In this document: one piece after another, positions 9,458 to 20,846 of the stretch
How the letters are laid out: every line of letters starts with the position of its first letter
Numbering within the stretch: position 1 is the first letter of the stretch
Assembly: GCF_025200925.1 (NCBI RefSeq)
Contig: NZ_CP104174.1
Span: 2,294,001-2,358,000 of the forward strand
Length of the DNA: 64,000 nucleotides
Direction of reading: 5' to 3'
Source: Bradyrhizobium sp. CB1015
GTDB lineage: Bacteria > Pseudomonadota > Alphaproteobacteria > Rhizobiales > Xanthobacteraceae
Made by a program: the position numbers and the translations under genes
Notes under the pieces: model-generated
What the model saw: the letters and a program-made list of their open reading frames with translations, nothing else
Database searches by the model: none
What the model was told of the DNA's origin: nothing

Positions 9458-10687
9458 ATGACCTATGATCATTTCTTTTCCGCATCGCTTGCTCGGCTGC
9501 ACGCCGAACATCGCTACCGCGTGTTTGCCGATATCGAGCGCATCGCCGGACGTTTTCCGCACGCACTATGGCATTCTCCGGATGGGCCTCGGCCAATCGT
9601 GATCTGGTGCTCGAATGATTATCTCGGCATGGGCCAGGATCCGAAGGTCATTGGCGCTATGGTCGAAACCGCGACCCGCATGGGTGCTGGCGCGGGCGGC
9701 ACCCGGAACATTTCCGGCACCCATCATCCAATGGTCGAATTGGAGCGCGAGATCGCAGACCTACACGGCAAGGAAGCCGCGCTGGTCTTCACTTCGGGCT
9801 ACGTGTCCAACCAGGCTGGCATCGCGACGATCGCCAAGTTGATGCCGAACTGCTTGATCCTCTCCGACGCCTGGAACCACAATTCGATGATCGAGGGAGT
9901 GCGGCGCGCCGGCGTGGAAAAGAAGATCTGGCGCCATAATGACGTTGATCACCTCGAAGAATTGCTGGCGGCGGAGATACTTGACCGGCCGAAGCTGATC
10001 GTATTCGAGGCGCTTTACTCGATGGACGGCGACGTCGCGCCGGTCGAGCGCATCTGCGAGCTCGCGGAGCACTACGGTGCCATGACGTACATTGACGAGG
10101 TTCATTCGGCCGGCATGTACGGCCGGAGAGGTGCCGGCATCGCCGCACGGGAAGGTGTATTACACAAGATCGACGTCGTCGAGGGCACCCTGGCGAAGGC
10201 ATTCGGCTGTCTGGGCGGCTACATCGCGGCGAATGCTGATATCATCGATGCGGTGCGCTCTTACGCACCCGGATTCATCTTCACCACCGCGCTGCCCCCT
10301 GCGGTCTGCGCCGCCGCTACCGCCGCGATCCGGCACCTAAAGTCTTCACAATGGGAGCGTGACCGTCATCAGGAACGCGCAGCACAGGTCAAGTCTGTGC
10401 TCAATGCGGCCGGCTTGCCGGTCATGCCCAGCGAGACGCACATTGTGCCGCTGCTGGTAGGCGATCCGGAGAAGTGCAAGGAAGCGAGCAATCTCCTGCT
10501 GGCCGAGCACGGCATCTATGTCCAGCCGATCAACTATCCGACTGTCCCGCGCGGCACCGAGCGGCTCCGCATCACGCCAACGCCATATCACGATGACGGG
10601 ATGATTGATGCGCTAGCGCAAGCGCTGCTGGGTGTATGGGGGCGGGTCGGATTGCCGTTGCGACACCGCGCCCTTGCTGCTGAGTGA
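9458..10687 (+). CDS. hemA: 5-aminolevulinate synthase
   Basis: A 409-aa PLP enzyme condensing glycine with succinyl-CoA to 5-aminolevulinate, the first heme step in alphaproteobacteria. Hallmarks: [11 protein letters not shown] near residue 50, [21 protein letters not shown] near 75, [21 protein letters not shown] near 215, and the PLP lysine in [15 protein letters not shown] near 248. Length matches the family. The ATG at 9458 is preceded by GGCGGAG; an upstream in-frame extension to 9311 has no family similarity. It lies 1.1 kb after the heme-copper oxidase operon, which fits a region serving heme supply. No clear FixK or Fnr box was found upstream by eye. Confidence 0.95.
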   Translation: MTYDHFFSASLARLHAEHRYRVFADIERIAGRFPHALWHSPDGPRPIVIWCSNDYLGMGQDPKVIGAMVETATRMGAGAGGTRNISGTHHPMVELEREIADLHGKEAALVFTSGYVSNQAGIATIAKLMPNCLILSDAWNHNSMIEGVRRAGVEKKIWRHNDVDHLEELLAAEILDRPKLIVFEALYSMDGDVAPVERICELAEHYGAMTYIDEVHSAGMYGRRGAGIAAREGVLHKIDVVEGTLAKAFGCLGGYIAANADIIDAVRSYAPGFIFTTALPPAVCAAATAAIRHLKSSQWERDRHQERAAQVKSVLNAAGLPVMPSETHIVPLLVGDPEKCKEASNLLLAEHGIYVQPINYPTVPRGTERLRITPTPYHDDGMIDALAQALLGVWGRVGLPLRHRALAAE

Positions 10688-10769
10688 TCAACCATGCGTG
10701 CTCGGCGGCATGCGCCGTATTGATATCTGCAAACCGAGGCGATTGGCCAAAACACACATGGAGCAGACA

Positions 10770-11129
10770 ATGAAAAACCTTCTCACTCATACGATCGCCG
10801 CAAGTTGCCTGGTCGCCTCCGTATCGGTCGCACAGGCCCGCACAGTTTACGACGGCTCTTGGGACCTTCTCTTCGTGACGCAAAGGGGCGCGTGCGATCC
10901 GACCTACACGTTCTCCGTCAATATCACTGACGGGGTCGTCACACATCCCAACCTCGTGAGGTTCAGGGGCCATGTGGCGCGCTCGGGCGCCGTCCGCGCT
11001 TCGGTGACCGTTTCGGACAAATATGCGTCCGGCTCAGGTCGGCTCTCGAGCCATACCGGTCGGGGAACGTGGAGCGGCTATTCGGGAGGCGCGCGTTGCT
11101 CGGGGTATTGGTCTGCCCAGCGGAACTGA
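10770..11129 (+). CDS. Small secreted hypothetical protein
   Basis: A 119-aa protein beginning with a classical signal peptide (MKNLLTHTIAASCLVASVSV, cleavage probably after AQA). The mature part is about 95 residues, rich in Ser, Gly and Arg, with two Cys (in RGACDPTY and GARCSGYW) that may form a disulfide. The ATG at 10770 was chosen because GGAG lies 6 bp upstream. Similar small secreted proteins with a YDGSWDL start and a GSGRLS repeat-like body occur widely in Bradyrhizobium. Function unknown. Confidence 0.75.
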   Translation: MKNLLTHTIAASCLVASVSVAQARTVYDGSWDLLFVTQRGACDPTYTFSVNITDGVVTHPNLVRFRGHVARSGAVRASVTVSDKYASGSGRLSSHTGRGTWSGYSGGARCSGYWSAQRN

Positions 11130-11221
11130 CGAATCTGTTTCCGACTACTGGTTCATCCGAGGCAATGCTGGTGTTCGGCCGGCGACTGCTGAGCCGCGTC
11201 AGTGGTGAATGTTACTCGCGA

Positions 11222-11704
11222 TTATCGTGCGGCTGCGCCGGTGCGTGTGGGTTTCCGCGCGCCGGGGCCCGGATGGACGTGAACCGCCTTCGCCGTCAGC
11301 GGCTCGCCGCACTCCGAGCAGACCATGACGGGATCAAACATCTTGTGGCAGTTCTTGTGTTCGTGCAGCAACGGTCGTCCGCGCGAGTCGACCATGTGAA
11401 CGTTGCCCCAATGCACGATCGACATGATGATCGGATAGAGGTCGAGACCCTTTTGCGTCAGGATGTATTCATAGCGCTTGGGCGCTTCCTGATAGGGAAT
11501 CTTGCGCAGCACACCGAAGCGCACCAGCTTCTTCAGCCGGTCGGCCAGCAGGTGCCGGGTCACGCCAAGCGAGGACTGGAATTCGTCGAACCTCCGGATA
11601 CGCAGAAAACATTCGCGCAGAATGAGCAGGCTCCAGCGGTCACCGATGACCGCCACGGTGCGGGCCAGTGAGCAAGGCTCTTCCTCGAGGGCATCCCATT
11701 TCAT
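11222..11704 (-). CDS. HxlR-family transcriptional regulator
   Basis: A 160-aa winged-helix regulator. MKWDALEEEPCSLARTVAVIG is the usual HxlR start with the conserved Cys at about residue 11, followed by GDRWSLLILRE, FDEFQSSLGVTRHLLADRLKKLV (recognition helix) and GVLRKIPYQEAPKRYEYILTQKG (wing). The C-terminal tail contains a CSECGE motif. I placed the start at 11704 because GGAGA sits upstream; a GTG at 11761 would add 19 unrelated residues. It is divergent from the catabolic cluster beginning at 11912 and probably controls it. Confidence 0.9.
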   Translation of the reverse strand: MKWDALEEEPCSLARTVAVIGDRWSLLILRECFLRIRRFDEFQSSLGVTRHLLADRLKKLVRFGVLRKIPYQEAPKRYEYILTQKGLDLYPIIMSIVHWGNVHMVDSRGRPLLHEHKNCHKMFDPVMVCSECGEPLTAKAVHVHPGPGARKPTRTGAAAR

Positions 11705-11758
11705 CAGCGTCTCCGACGAATCTCTCGTATCCCAAAAATAAAATGCTAAATTAGAACT

Positions 11759-11783
11759 CACTACATTTCAATAGGATGCAGTG
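11759..11783. promoter_or_regulatory. Candidate HxlR operator (inverted repeat)
   Basis: CACTACAT (11759-11766) and ATGCAGTG (11776-11783) form 8-bp arms with one mismatch and a 9-bp spacer. The repeat lies in the 207-bp gap between the divergent HxlR gene and the first catabolic gene, where a shared operator would be expected. Binding by this HxlR protein is an inference. Confidence 0.5.
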
Positions 11784-11911
11784 ATTTCCATCTGTGCTTC
11801 CTCGTTAGGATGATGATCATCATATTGACAGTTCTGAAATAGAACCTTAACACTCGCGCCAGGATCAATCGGGCGGCGAACAATCGCTGCCGTCGAAGGG
11901 AAGGGCGTTCC

Positions 11912-12550
11912 ATGGCAGCCTCGCTCAAGGTCGAGTTTCACTTCGATTTCGGCAGCCCTAACGCGTACCTCGCCGAGCTCGCGCTGCCCGGAATCGAGCA
12001 ACGAACCGGAGCCAAATTCGACTATGTGCCGGTGCTGCTCGGTGGCGTCTACAAGGCGACCGGCAACATGTCGCCCGCCGAGTCGCTGCGCGGGATCAAG
12101 AACAAGCCGGGATATAATGCGCTCGAGACCCAGCGTTTCCTGCGTCGGCACAACGTCACGAAGTTCACGATGAACCCGTTCTTTCCGGTGAATACGCTTG
12201 CGCTCATGCGCGGCGCTGTGGCCGCGGAGATCGAGGGGCTGTTTGAACCCTACTTCCGCGCCGCCTATCACCACATGTGGGTCGAGCCCAAGAAGATGGA
12301 TGATCAGCAGGTATTCCGCGCCGCCTTCCTGTCATCCGGGCTGGACATCGATCGCATCATCGCGCGCGCCCAGCAGGACGAGGTCAAAAAGAAGCTGATC
12401 GAGAACACCAGCAACGCCGTGGCGCGCGGCTCGTTCGGCTCCCCGACCTTCTTTGTCGGTAACGAGATCTATTTTGGCAAGGACAGCCTGCGCGAGGTGG
12501 AAGACGAAATCCTTGCGCAACTGAGCGCGGAGAAACGCAAGACCGCCTGA
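11912..12550 (+). CDS. 2-hydroxychromene-2-carboxylate isomerase-like DsbA-family protein
   Basis: A 212-aa thioredoxin-fold protein of the kappa-GST/HCCA isomerase group. The FHFDFGSPNAYLAE start carries the active-site Ser used to activate glutathione, and NPFFPVNTLALMRG and GSFGSPTFFVGNEIYFGKDSLREVE are signatures of the family. HCCA isomerases act in naphthalene-type degradation, but many homologues have other GSH-dependent roles. GAAGGG lies upstream of the ATG. It is the first gene of the + strand cluster facing HxlR. Confidence 0.85.
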   Translation: MAASLKVEFHFDFGSPNAYLAELALPGIEQRTGAKFDYVPVLLGGVYKATGNMSPAESLRGIKNKPGYNALETQRFLRRHNVTKFTMNPFFPVNTLALMRGAVAAEIEGLFEPYFRAAYHHMWVEPKKMDDQQVFRAAFLSSGLDIDRIIARAQQDEVKKKLIENTSNAVARGSFGSPTFFVGNEIYFGKDSLREVEDEILAQLSAEKRKTA

Positions 12551-12613
12551 GGGCGCATCAGCTTTCCAGATAAATCGAGCCCGGAGAGGGCCCAGCAAGG
12601 GGAGGTGTCATTG

Positions 12614-14158
12614 GTGAGTTGGCAGCAAGCTGCAGACGAGATTCTAAATGTATTGCCGCGCCGCATCCATGAGGTGATGGACCCCTATGCTGCCGCCACG
12701 CCCGATCGGACAGCGCTGATCGATGACAACGCCAAATTGACCTATCGCGAACTCGACCGGGCGGTCGGTGCCACCGCGGATGCGCTGCGCGCGCTCGATA
12801 TCCGCGCCGGCGATCGCATCATGCTCGTCAGCGAGAATTCGATCCCGCTGGCCTGTCTCCTGCTCGCCGCAAGCCGGCTCGATGCCTGGGCGATCGTTGC
12901 CAACCCGCGGCTTTCGCCGCGCGAGCTCGACCAGATCAGGGATCACAGCGGCGCCCGGCGCATGTTCTTCACAGCAAGGGTCTCGGAAGAGGCGGCCGCG
13001 CACGCGACGCGTTATGAGGCTCCGCTGCAGGATGTCGGGCCGCTCAACGGCATCGGCGTGTCTGCGCTGAACCGGGAAACCAAGGCCGAGCCGGTCGAGA
13101 CCGACGGCGCACGCCAGGTGGCGGTGCTCATCTACACGTCCGGAACCACCGGAACGCCGAAGGGCGTCATGCTCACGCACCGGAACCTGCTGTTCTCGGC
13201 CCGGACCACCGCGACCTTGCGCAGCATGACCGCGGACGACGTGCAGTATTGCGTGCTGCCGATCTCGCACATTGTCGGCATCTCGCTTCTGACGATGACA
13301 CTCATGGTCGGTGCGGTCACCCGGCTGGTCACCAAATACAATCCCGCCGCCCTTGCCAAGGCATTGGCAGAAGAGGGCATCACGCTCCTGAACGGCGTCC
13401 CCGCGACCTACCAGCGGCTGCTCGAATACAAGCAGACGGCGGGCCTACAGAGGCTGGAGCGCGGCGCGCTGCGGCTGATGAGCGTCGCCGGTGCGCCGCT
13501 CGACCTCGAGCTCAAAGCGCGGGTCGAGAAGGAGCTCGGTCTTCCTCTCGGCAACGCCTTCGGCATCACCGAATGCTCGCCCGGCATTTCCGGCGTTCGG
13601 GCGGAGGCACCGCGCAGCGACAATTCGGTCGGCACTCTCGTGCCAGGTATCGAAGCCCGAATCGTGGCTCGCGATGGCGTCATAATCACCAACGGCGACA
13701 TCGGCGAACTGCATGTTCGCGGACCGAACGTGATGCTCGGCTATTACCGCGCGCCGGACCTCACGGCGAAGGCGATCGATCCGGACGGGTGGTTCAACAC
13801 AGGCGACCTGGCGCGCTTCGAGGGAGATGCATTGTTCATCGTCGGCCGCACCAAGGAGATGATCATTCGCTCCGGCTTCAATGTCTATCCGGCCGAGATC
13901 GAAGCGGTGTTGAGCACTCATCCCGACGTGGTGCAATGCGCCGTGGTCGGTCGGACGGTTCCGGGCAATGAAGAGATCGTGGCCTTCGTTCAGCTGCTCA
14001 AGGGCTCCTCGGCAACCGCGCAGGACGTGATGGCGCATGTCGCGCCTGAGCTCACCTCCTACAAGCGACCGTCCGAGATCATCCTCATGGACGCGCTGCC
14101 GGCCACGTCGACGGGCAAGCTGCTGAAGCACAAGCTCGCGGAATCGCTCCGCAACTGA
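12614..14158 (+). CDS. AMP-dependent acyl-CoA synthetase/ligase
   Basis: A 514-aa ANL-superfamily ligase activating a carboxylic acid to its CoA thioester. Motifs: the P-loop-like YTSGTTGTPKGVMLTHRN near residue 175, GNAFGITECSPG near 320, GWFNTGDLARFEGDALFIVGRTKEMIIRSGFNVYPAEIE near 400-430, and the C-terminal catalytic Lys in LPATSTGKLLKHKL. Start is probably the GTG at 12614, 8 bp after GGGGAGG; TTG 12611 and GTG 12605 are alternatives. It sits between the isomerase-like gene and an SDR, giving the activation step of the pathway. Confidence 0.9.
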   Translation: MSWQQAADEILNVLPRRIHEVMDPYAAATPDRTALIDDNAKLTYRELDRAVGATADALRALDIRAGDRIMLVSENSIPLACLLLAASRLDAWAIVANPRLSPRELDQIRDHSGARRMFFTARVSEEAAAHATRYEAPLQDVGPLNGIGVSALNRETKAEPVETDGARQVAVLIYTSGTTGTPKGVMLTHRNLLFSARTTATLRSMTADDVQYCVLPISHIVGISLLTMTLMVGAVTRLVTKYNPAALAKALAEEGITLLNGVPATYQRLLEYKQTAGLQRLERGALRLMSVAGAPLDLELKARVEKELGLPLGNAFGITECSPGISGVRAEAPRSDNSVGTLVPGIEARIVARDGVIITNGDIGELHVRGPNVMLGYYRAPDLTAKAIDPDGWFNTGDLARFEGDALFIVGRTKEMIIRSGFNVYPAEIEAVLSTHPDVVQCAVVGRTVPGNEEIVAFVQLLKGSSATAQDVMAHVAPELTSYKRPSEIILMDALPATSTGKLLKHKLAESLRN

Positions 14159-14204
14159 GCGCGGGCGAGATCGCTTCAATAAGTCACAAGGCTGGAGAAG
14201 TCCC

Positions 14205-14942
14205 ATGCAGAAGAGAAACAGGACGGTTGCGGTGATCGGCGCCGGTGATTTCATCGGCGGCGAGATTGCCAAGAAGTTCGCGTCCGAGGGCTTCACGGTC
14301 TTCGCGGGCCGTCGCAATGGCGACAAGCTTGCGCCCTTGGTCAAGGATATCGAGGCTGCCGGCGGCGAGATCCACGCCCGCTCGCTCGATGCACGCAAGG
14401 AGGAGGAGATCATCTCCTTCCTGAACGATGCCGACAAGCACGCGCCGCTCGAGGTCTGTATCTTCAACATCGGTGCCAACGTCAACTTCCCGATTCTCCA
14501 GACCACCGAACGGGTGTTCCGAAAAGTGTGGGAAATGGCCTGCTATTCCGGCTTCCTCGCGGGGCGTGAAGCAGCCCGGCTGATGCTGGCGCGCGGGGGT
14601 GGCAACATCTTCTTCACCGGCGCGACTGCGAGCTTGCGCGGCGGTTCTGGCTATGCCGCCTTCGCCAGCGCAAAGTTCGGCCTGCGCGCGGTCGCGCAGG
14701 CGATGGCGCGAGAACTCGGGCCGAAGAACATCCATGTCGCGCATCTCATCATCGACTCGGGCGTCGATACCGAATGGGTGCGGCAGCGCCGGCTCGAAGC
14801 GCTTGGCCCCAATGCGCTCGACGATCCGGACCTGCTGATGCCGCCAGCGTCAGTGGCCGCGTCCTATTGGCAGCTCTACCAGCAGCCGAAGAGCGCCTGG
14901 ACGTTCGAGCTCGAGATCCGTCCCTTCGGCGAGAAGTGGTAG
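14205..14942 (+). CDS. Short-chain dehydrogenase/reductase with Phe at the catalytic Tyr position
   Basis: A 245-aa SDR-fold protein. The cofactor motif reads VIGAGDFIGGEIAKKF, the Ser region is FFTGATASLRGGSG, but the YxxxK motif aligns to FASAK, so the catalytic Tyr appears replaced by Phe. The C-terminus ends WTFELEIRPFGEKW, closely matching the SDR at 22959. GGAGAAG precedes the ATG. It may be a non-catalytic or mechanistically altered member; alternatively the nearby Tyr in GYAAFASAK, four residues earlier, substitutes. Confidence 0.82.
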   Translation: MQKRNRTVAVIGAGDFIGGEIAKKFASEGFTVFAGRRNGDKLAPLVKDIEAAGGEIHARSLDARKEEEIISFLNDADKHAPLEVCIFNIGANVNFPILQTTERVFRKVWEMACYSGFLAGREAARLMLARGGGNIFFTGATASLRGGSGYAAFASAKFGLRAVAQAMARELGPKNIHVAHLIIDSGVDTEWVRQRRLEALGPNALDDPDLLMPPASVAASYWQLYQQPKSAWTFELEIRPFGEKW

Positions 14943-14953
14943 GGAGCGCTCCG

Positions 14954-16135
<1,182 letters not shown>

Positions 16136-16160
16136 CGAACGGCGGCACGGGAGAAATCGG

Positions 16161-17291
16161 ATGGATATCCAGTTCACGGAAGAGCAAGAGCTGCTCCGAT
16201 CCAGCGTCCAGCGCTTGCTGCGCGACCAGTATGATTTCGACGCGCGCCGCAAGATCCTCGCGAGCGAAGAGGGGTACAGCCGCGAGCGTTGGCGGGCCTT
16301 CGCGGAACTCGGGCTGTTGGGCGCGCCATTCTCGGAGGAGGTCGGCGGCCTCGGTGGCGGTCCGCTGTCGACGATGATCATCATGCAGGAGTTCGGCCGT
16401 CACCTCGTGGTCGAGCCATTTGTCGAGACCGTCGTGGTGGCCGGCGGCTTGATTGAACAAATCGGCTCCGACGCGCAGAAGCAGGCCTTCATTCCCGAGA
16501 TCGTTGCCGGCGCGAAGTTGTGGGCGCTGGCCTGGACCGAGAAGGGGTTGCGCTTCGATCTCGCCAACGTCACCACCACGGCGAAGCGGGACGGCGACGA
16601 CTTCGTCCTCACCGGCGAGAAGACGGCGGTGCTGGCCGCACCGTGGTCAGATCATTTGATCGTCTCCGCCCGGACATCCGGCCATCGCCACGATCGCGGC
16701 GGCGTCAGCCTGTTCGTGGTCGATCGCCGCGCCGCAAATCTCGATCTGCAGAGTTTTCGGACTATCGACGGCCGCCGCGCCGCCGATATCGGCCTGCGCG
16801 GGGTCCGCGGTCAGCTCCTGGGCCGGGAAGGCGAGGGCGTTGTAGCGCTCGAAGCGTGTCGCGACCGCGCGATCGGTGCGCTTTGTGCCGAAGCGGTAGG
16901 CGCGATCGGCGAGCTGAACTCGGCGACGCTGGAATACTCCAAGACGCGAAAACAGTTCGGCGCCACGATCGGCAGCTTCCAGGTGTTGCAGCACAGGATG
17001 GTCGACATGTTCATCGCTCATCAGGAAGCGCTGTCCCTGATGCAGCACCTCGCGCTGAGCCTCGGCGGCGGTGAAGCCAGCGTCTCGCGGCTGGCGTCCG
17101 GCGCTAAGTCGAAGATCGGCTATGCCGGCAAGTTCGTCGCCGACCAGGCGGTGCAGTTGCACGGCGGCATGGGGATGACGGACGAGTTGAACGTCGGGCA
17201 TTATTTCAAGCGGATATCCTCCATCAACATCCAGTTCGGCGATCCCGCCTTCCACCTGTTGCGCTACGCGCAGCTCGATGCGGCCGCCTAG
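16161..17291 (+). CDS. Acyl-CoA dehydrogenase (second of a pair)
   Basis: A 376-aa acyl-CoA dehydrogenase-fold protein. N-terminal [21 protein letters not shown], the central [35 protein letters not shown], and the C-terminal [23 protein letters not shown] and [20 protein letters not shown] blocks place it in the family. The central loop lacks the usual EP-GSGSD sequence, so it may contribute only part of an active site and partner with the preceding gene. Spacing to that gene is 25 bp. Confidence 0.88.
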   Translation: MDIQFTEEQELLRSSVQRLLRDQYDFDARRKILASEEGYSRERWRAFAELGLLGAPFSEEVGGLGGGPLSTMIIMQEFGRHLVVEPFVETVVVAGGLIEQIGSDAQKQAFIPEIVAGAKLWALAWTEKGLRFDLANVTTTAKRDGDDFVLTGEKTAVLAAPWSDHLIVSARTSGHRHDRGGVSLFVVDRRAANLDLQSFRTIDGRRAADIGLRGVRGQLLGREGEGVVALEACRDRAIGALCAEAVGAIGELNSATLEYSKTRKQFGATIGSFQVLQHRMVDMFIAHQEALSLMQHLALSLGGGEASVSRLASGAKSKIGYAGKFVADQAVQLHGGMGMTDELNVGHYFKRISSINIQFGDPAFHLLRYAQLDAAA

Positions 17292-17304
17292 CAGAGAGGC
17301 AGAC

Positions 17305-18492
17305 ATGACGACTGAAGCAGTAATCGTATCCACCGCGCGTACCGGTGTCGGCAAGGCCTATCGCGGCGCGCTCAACAATACCGATGGTCCGACGCTGGCC
17401 GGTCACGTGATGGCCGAGGCGGTGAAGCGCGCTGGCATCGCGCCGGGCGAAGTCGAAGATGTGGTGATGGGCTGCGCCATGCAGCAGGGCACCATGGTGA
17501 TGAACGTCGCGCGCAAGGGTGCGATCCGCGCCGGCCTGCCGGTCACGGTTGCCGGCACGACGATCGACCGGCAATGCGCCTCCGGCCTCCAGGCGATCGC
17601 GGTCGCGGCGCGCTCGATCATGCTCGACGGCGTCGAGATCGCAATCGGCGGCGGCATCGAGTCGATCAGTCTGGTGCAGAACGATCACATGAACAAGTTC
17701 CATGCCATCGACCAGGATCTCGTGGCGATGAAGCCGGAGATGTACATGTCCATGCTGGAGACGGCCGAAGTGGTCGCCGAGCGTTACAAGATCGGTCGCG
17801 ACCAGCAGGACGAATACTCGCTCGAATGCCAGCGTCGGGTCGGCGCGGCCTTGCAGGGCGGCCGCTTCAACGACGAGATCGTTCCGATCACGACGAAGAT
17901 GGCCGTGGTGGACAGGGACACCAAGCAGATCAGTTATCAGCAGGTCACGCTGAGCCGGGATGAAGGCCCACGGCCGGATACCACGGCGGAAGGCCTTGCC
18001 AAGATCAAGCCGGTGTTCGAGGGCAAGACCATCAGCGCAGGCAATGCCAGCCAGCTGTCGGATGGCGCTTCGGCCTGCGTGATCATGAGCGACAGAATCG
18101 CCGCGCAGAAGGGCCTGAAGCCGCTCGGCATCTTCCGCGGTTTCGTCGCCGCCGGCGTCGAGCCGGATGAGATGGGCGTTGGCCCGGTCGCAGCAATTCC
18201 GAGGCTGCTCAAGCGTCACAACCTCAAGATCGACGACATCGATCTCTGGGAGCTCAACGAGGCTTATGCGGTTCAGGTCATCTACTGCCGCGACAAGCTC
18301 GGCATCGATCCGAACAAGCTGAACGTCAACGGCGGCTCGATCGCGATCGGTCATCCCTATGGCATGACGGGTTCGCGGCTGACCGGCCACCTCCTGATCG
18401 AGGGCCGGCGGCGCAAGGCTAAGTACGGCGTGGTGACCATGTGCATCGGCGGCGGCATGGGCGCGGCGGGCCTGTTTGAAATCGTCCACTGA
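17305..18492 (+). CDS. Acetyl-CoA acyltransferase (thiolase)
   Basis: A 395-aa thiolase II-type enzyme. The nucleophile Cys is in [17 protein letters not shown] (about residue 91), the second His in [19 protein letters not shown], and the acid/base Cys in [17 protein letters not shown] at the C-terminus, all intact. It cleaves 3-ketoacyl-CoA to acetyl-CoA and a shortened acyl-CoA. The ATG at 17305 lies 13 bp after the acyl-CoA dehydrogenase stop, after AGAGAGG. It completes a beta-oxidation round with the neighbouring genes. Confidence 0.93.
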   Translation: MTTEAVIVSTARTGVGKAYRGALNNTDGPTLAGHVMAEAVKRAGIAPGEVEDVVMGCAMQQGTMVMNVARKGAIRAGLPVTVAGTTIDRQCASGLQAIAVAARSIMLDGVEIAIGGGIESISLVQNDHMNKFHAIDQDLVAMKPEMYMSMLETAEVVAERYKIGRDQQDEYSLECQRRVGAALQGGRFNDEIVPITTKMAVVDRDTKQISYQQVTLSRDEGPRPDTTAEGLAKIKPVFEGKTISAGNASQLSDGASACVIMSDRIAAQKGLKPLGIFRGFVAAGVEPDEMGVGPVAAIPRLLKRHNLKIDDIDLWELNEAYAVQVIYCRDKLGIDPNKLNVNGGSIAIGHPYGMTGSRLTGHLLIEGRRRKAKYGVVTMCIGGGMGAAGLFEIVH

Positions 18493-18511
18493 TCGGAAAC
18501 GGAGTTTTCAC

Positions 18512-19522
18512 GTGAAGACAGCAATCACCGAACTGTTCGGCATCCAGCATCCGATCATCCAGGGCGGCATGCACTATGTCGGCTTCGCCGAGATGGCTGC
18601 GGCCGTGTCGAATGCCGGCGGTCTCGGCATCATCACGGGCCTCACCCAGAAAACGCCCGAGCTCCTCGCCAGGGAGATCGCGCGCTGCCACGACATGACC
18701 GACAAGCCGTTCGGCGTGAACCTGACCTTCCTGCCGACGCTGTCGGATCCGCCTTATCCGGAATATATCGCCGCGATTCGCGAGGGCGGTATCAAGGCGG
18801 TCGAGACTGCGGGCCGCAGCCCGGAAGCCTACATGCCGGCGCTGAAGGCGGCGGGCATCAAGGTGATCCACAAATGCACCTCCGTGCGGCACTCGCTGAA
18901 AGCGGAGAAGATCGGCTGCGACGCCGTCAGCGTGGATGGCTTCGAGTGCGGCGGTCATCCCGGCGAGGACGACATCCCGAACATGATCCTGCTGCCGCGG
19001 GCGGCGGATGAGCTGAAGATCCCCTTCGTCGCCTCCGGTGGCATGGCGGATGGACGCAGCCTCGTCGGCGCGCTTGCGATGGGCGCCTCCGGCATGAACA
19101 TGGGCACGCGCTTCGTCGCCACCAAGGAAGCCCCGGTCCACGACAATGTGAAGCAGGCGCTGGTCAAGGCGACCGAGCTGGACACCGTGCTGGTGATGCG
19201 CGCGCTGCGCAACACCGAGCGCGTGCTCAGGAACAAGGGCGTTGACGAGCTGCTCGAGATCGAGCGCAAGAAGGGCGCAAGCCTGAAGATCGACGACATC
19301 CTCGACCAGGTCGCCGGCGTTTATCCCAAGGTGATGGTTGACGGCCAGATGGATGCGGGGGCGTGGAGCTGCGGCATGGTGGTCGGGCTGATCCACGACA
19401 TCCCGACCGTCAAGGAGCTGATCGACCGCATCATGGCGGAGGCTGAAGCGATCATTCGCCAGCGCTTGACTGGCTTTCTCGACGGAATGGTCGAGACGCA
19501 GCGGGCACGCGCGGTCGCCTGA
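18512..19522 (+). CDS. Nitronate monooxygenase-family flavoprotein
   Basis: A 336-aa FMN-dependent TIM-barrel protein of the 2-nitropropane dioxygenase/nitronate monooxygenase family. FGIQHPIIQGGMHYVG near the start, SNAGGLGIITG, DAVSVDGFECGGHPGEDD and PFVASGGMADGRSLVGALAMGASGMNMGTRF (FMN phosphate site) are conserved. The GTG at 18512 is preceded by GGAG. In beta-oxidation clusters this family often occurs without nitroalkane substrates; relatives act as enoyl reductases, so a redox step on an acyl-CoA intermediate is possible. Confidence 0.87.
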   Translation: MKTAITELFGIQHPIIQGGMHYVGFAEMAAAVSNAGGLGIITGLTQKTPELLAREIARCHDMTDKPFGVNLTFLPTLSDPPYPEYIAAIREGGIKAVETAGRSPEAYMPALKAAGIKVIHKCTSVRHSLKAEKIGCDAVSVDGFECGGHPGEDDIPNMILLPRAADELKIPFVASGGMADGRSLVGALAMGASGMNMGTRFVATKEAPVHDNVKQALVKATELDTVLVMRALRNTERVLRNKGVDELLEIERKKGASLKIDDILDQVAGVYPKVMVDGQMDAGAWSCGMVVGLIHDIPTVKELIDRIMAEAEAIIRQRLTGFLDGMVETQRARAVA

Positions 19523-19612
19523 AATGCGGCGAATACGAGTGCGTCAAGACCGGGATGGCTGACGGCGTCACGATGCTGGCGCCGCACGAACGAAAACCCA
19601 GGGAGGAAGAGC

Positions 19613-20773
19613 ATGCCCGTCGTCGGTAGCCATCAATATCCCACCATGGAATCCGTGATCTACGGCAAGCCGGCAGCGGAGGCACTGCGAGAGGAGGCCG
19701 AACGGCTGGGCGCGAAGCGGGTCTATCTGATCGCGAGCCGCACGCTCAACACCACGACCGACGAGATCGAGAAGATCCGGACCGCGCTCGGCGCGCGCCA
19801 TGCCGCGACCTTTGACGGGGTGCCGCAGCACACGACCCGGGACGTGGTCACGCAGATTGCCCGGCAGGCCAAGGACGCTAAGGCGGACTTGGTCGTTGCA
19901 ATCGGCGGCGGCTCGGTGGTCGATGCGGCAAAGATCGTGCTGATGTGCATGGAACACGAGATCTTTGAGCCGATGGGGCTCGATGGGTTTGAGACCACGC
20001 CGGACCGCCGCTTTGGGCCATTCCGAACCCCGAAGGTGCGGATGATCGCCATCCCGAGCACGCTCTCCGGCGGTGAATACAATTCAGGCGCGCTGGTCAC
20101 CGACTCCGGCCGCAAGCTGAAGCAGATTTTCAATCACCCGATGATGATGCCGCGAAGTATCATCCTCGATCCTGCGATCACGAAATACACCCCGGAGAAG
20201 CTCTGGCTTGGGTCCGGCACGCGCGCAATGGATCACGGCATCGAGGCGATCTGCTCCAGCCGTCCCAATGTGCTCGTCGATGCCGTGTGCCAGCAGGGCC
20301 TGCGCTACCTGTCCGACGGGCTCCGTCGCACCAGGGACAATCCGAACGACGAGGCAGCGCGGTTGAGCTGCCAGTTGGGGTCCTGGATGTCCGCCTTCGG
20401 CCTGCAGTCGCGCGTTCCGATGGGCGCCAGCCATGCCATCGGCCATGTCCTCGGAGGAACCTGTGACGTGCCGCATTACTTCTGCACCGCAGTGATGATG
20501 CCGAGTGTGCTGCACTACAATCTGCCGGCCACGCAAGCGGCTCAAAAATCGGTCGCCGCCGCGCTCGGCGCGCCCGGCCGTGATGCCGGCGAAGCCTTCG
20601 CGGCCTTCATCGCGGAGCTCGGCCTGCCGCGGCGGCTCGCCGATGTCGGCGTAGCCGAGGACCGTTTCGAGCTGATCGGCAAGAACGCCATGCTGTCGAT
20701 CTTCACACGGGCCAATCCGCAGCCGATCCGTGAGCCCGACGACATCGTCAAGATACTCAAGCTGGCCGCCTGA
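19613..20773 (+). CDS. Iron-containing alcohol dehydrogenase / maleylacetate reductase family protein
   Basis: A 386-aa enzyme of the group III alcohol dehydrogenase family. The cofactor motif VVAIGGGSVVDAAKIVL is near residue 90; IAIPSTLSGGEYNSGA, TRAMDHGIEAICS and MGASHAIGHVLGGTCDVPHYFCTAVMMP carry the usual metal-site His positions. The pattern is closer to maleylacetate reductases than to butanol dehydrogenases. Maleylacetate reductase funnels chloro/hydroxyaromatic ring-cleavage products to 3-oxoadipate, which would fit a thiolase nearby; the precise activity is unproven. GGGAGGAAG precedes the ATG. Confidence 0.85.
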   Translation: MPVVGSHQYPTMESVIYGKPAAEALREEAERLGAKRVYLIASRTLNTTTDEIEKIRTALGARHAATFDGVPQHTTRDVVTQIARQAKDAKADLVVAIGGGSVVDAAKIVLMCMEHEIFEPMGLDGFETTPDRRFGPFRTPKVRMIAIPSTLSGGEYNSGALVTDSGRKLKQIFNHPMMMPRSIILDPAITKYTPEKLWLGSGTRAMDHGIEAICSSRPNVLVDAVCQQGLRYLSDGLRRTRDNPNDEAARLSCQLGSWMSAFGLQSRVPMGASHAIGHVLGGTCDVPHYFCTAVMMPSVLHYNLPATQAAQKSVAAALGAPGRDAGEAFAAFIAELGLPRRLADVGVAEDRFELIGKNAMLSIFTRANPQPIREPDDIVKILKLAA

Positions 20774-20846
20774 AGAAGCGCCAAGTTTCCGTCATGGCCG
20801 ACCGCACGGAAGGCCGCGTGCAAAAGCAACCTTGGAGGAATACGCA

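Noticed and set aside
17224..18489. 421-aa - strand frame opposite the thiolase
   Set aside because: Antisense to an intact thiolase; no start site or conserved motif.
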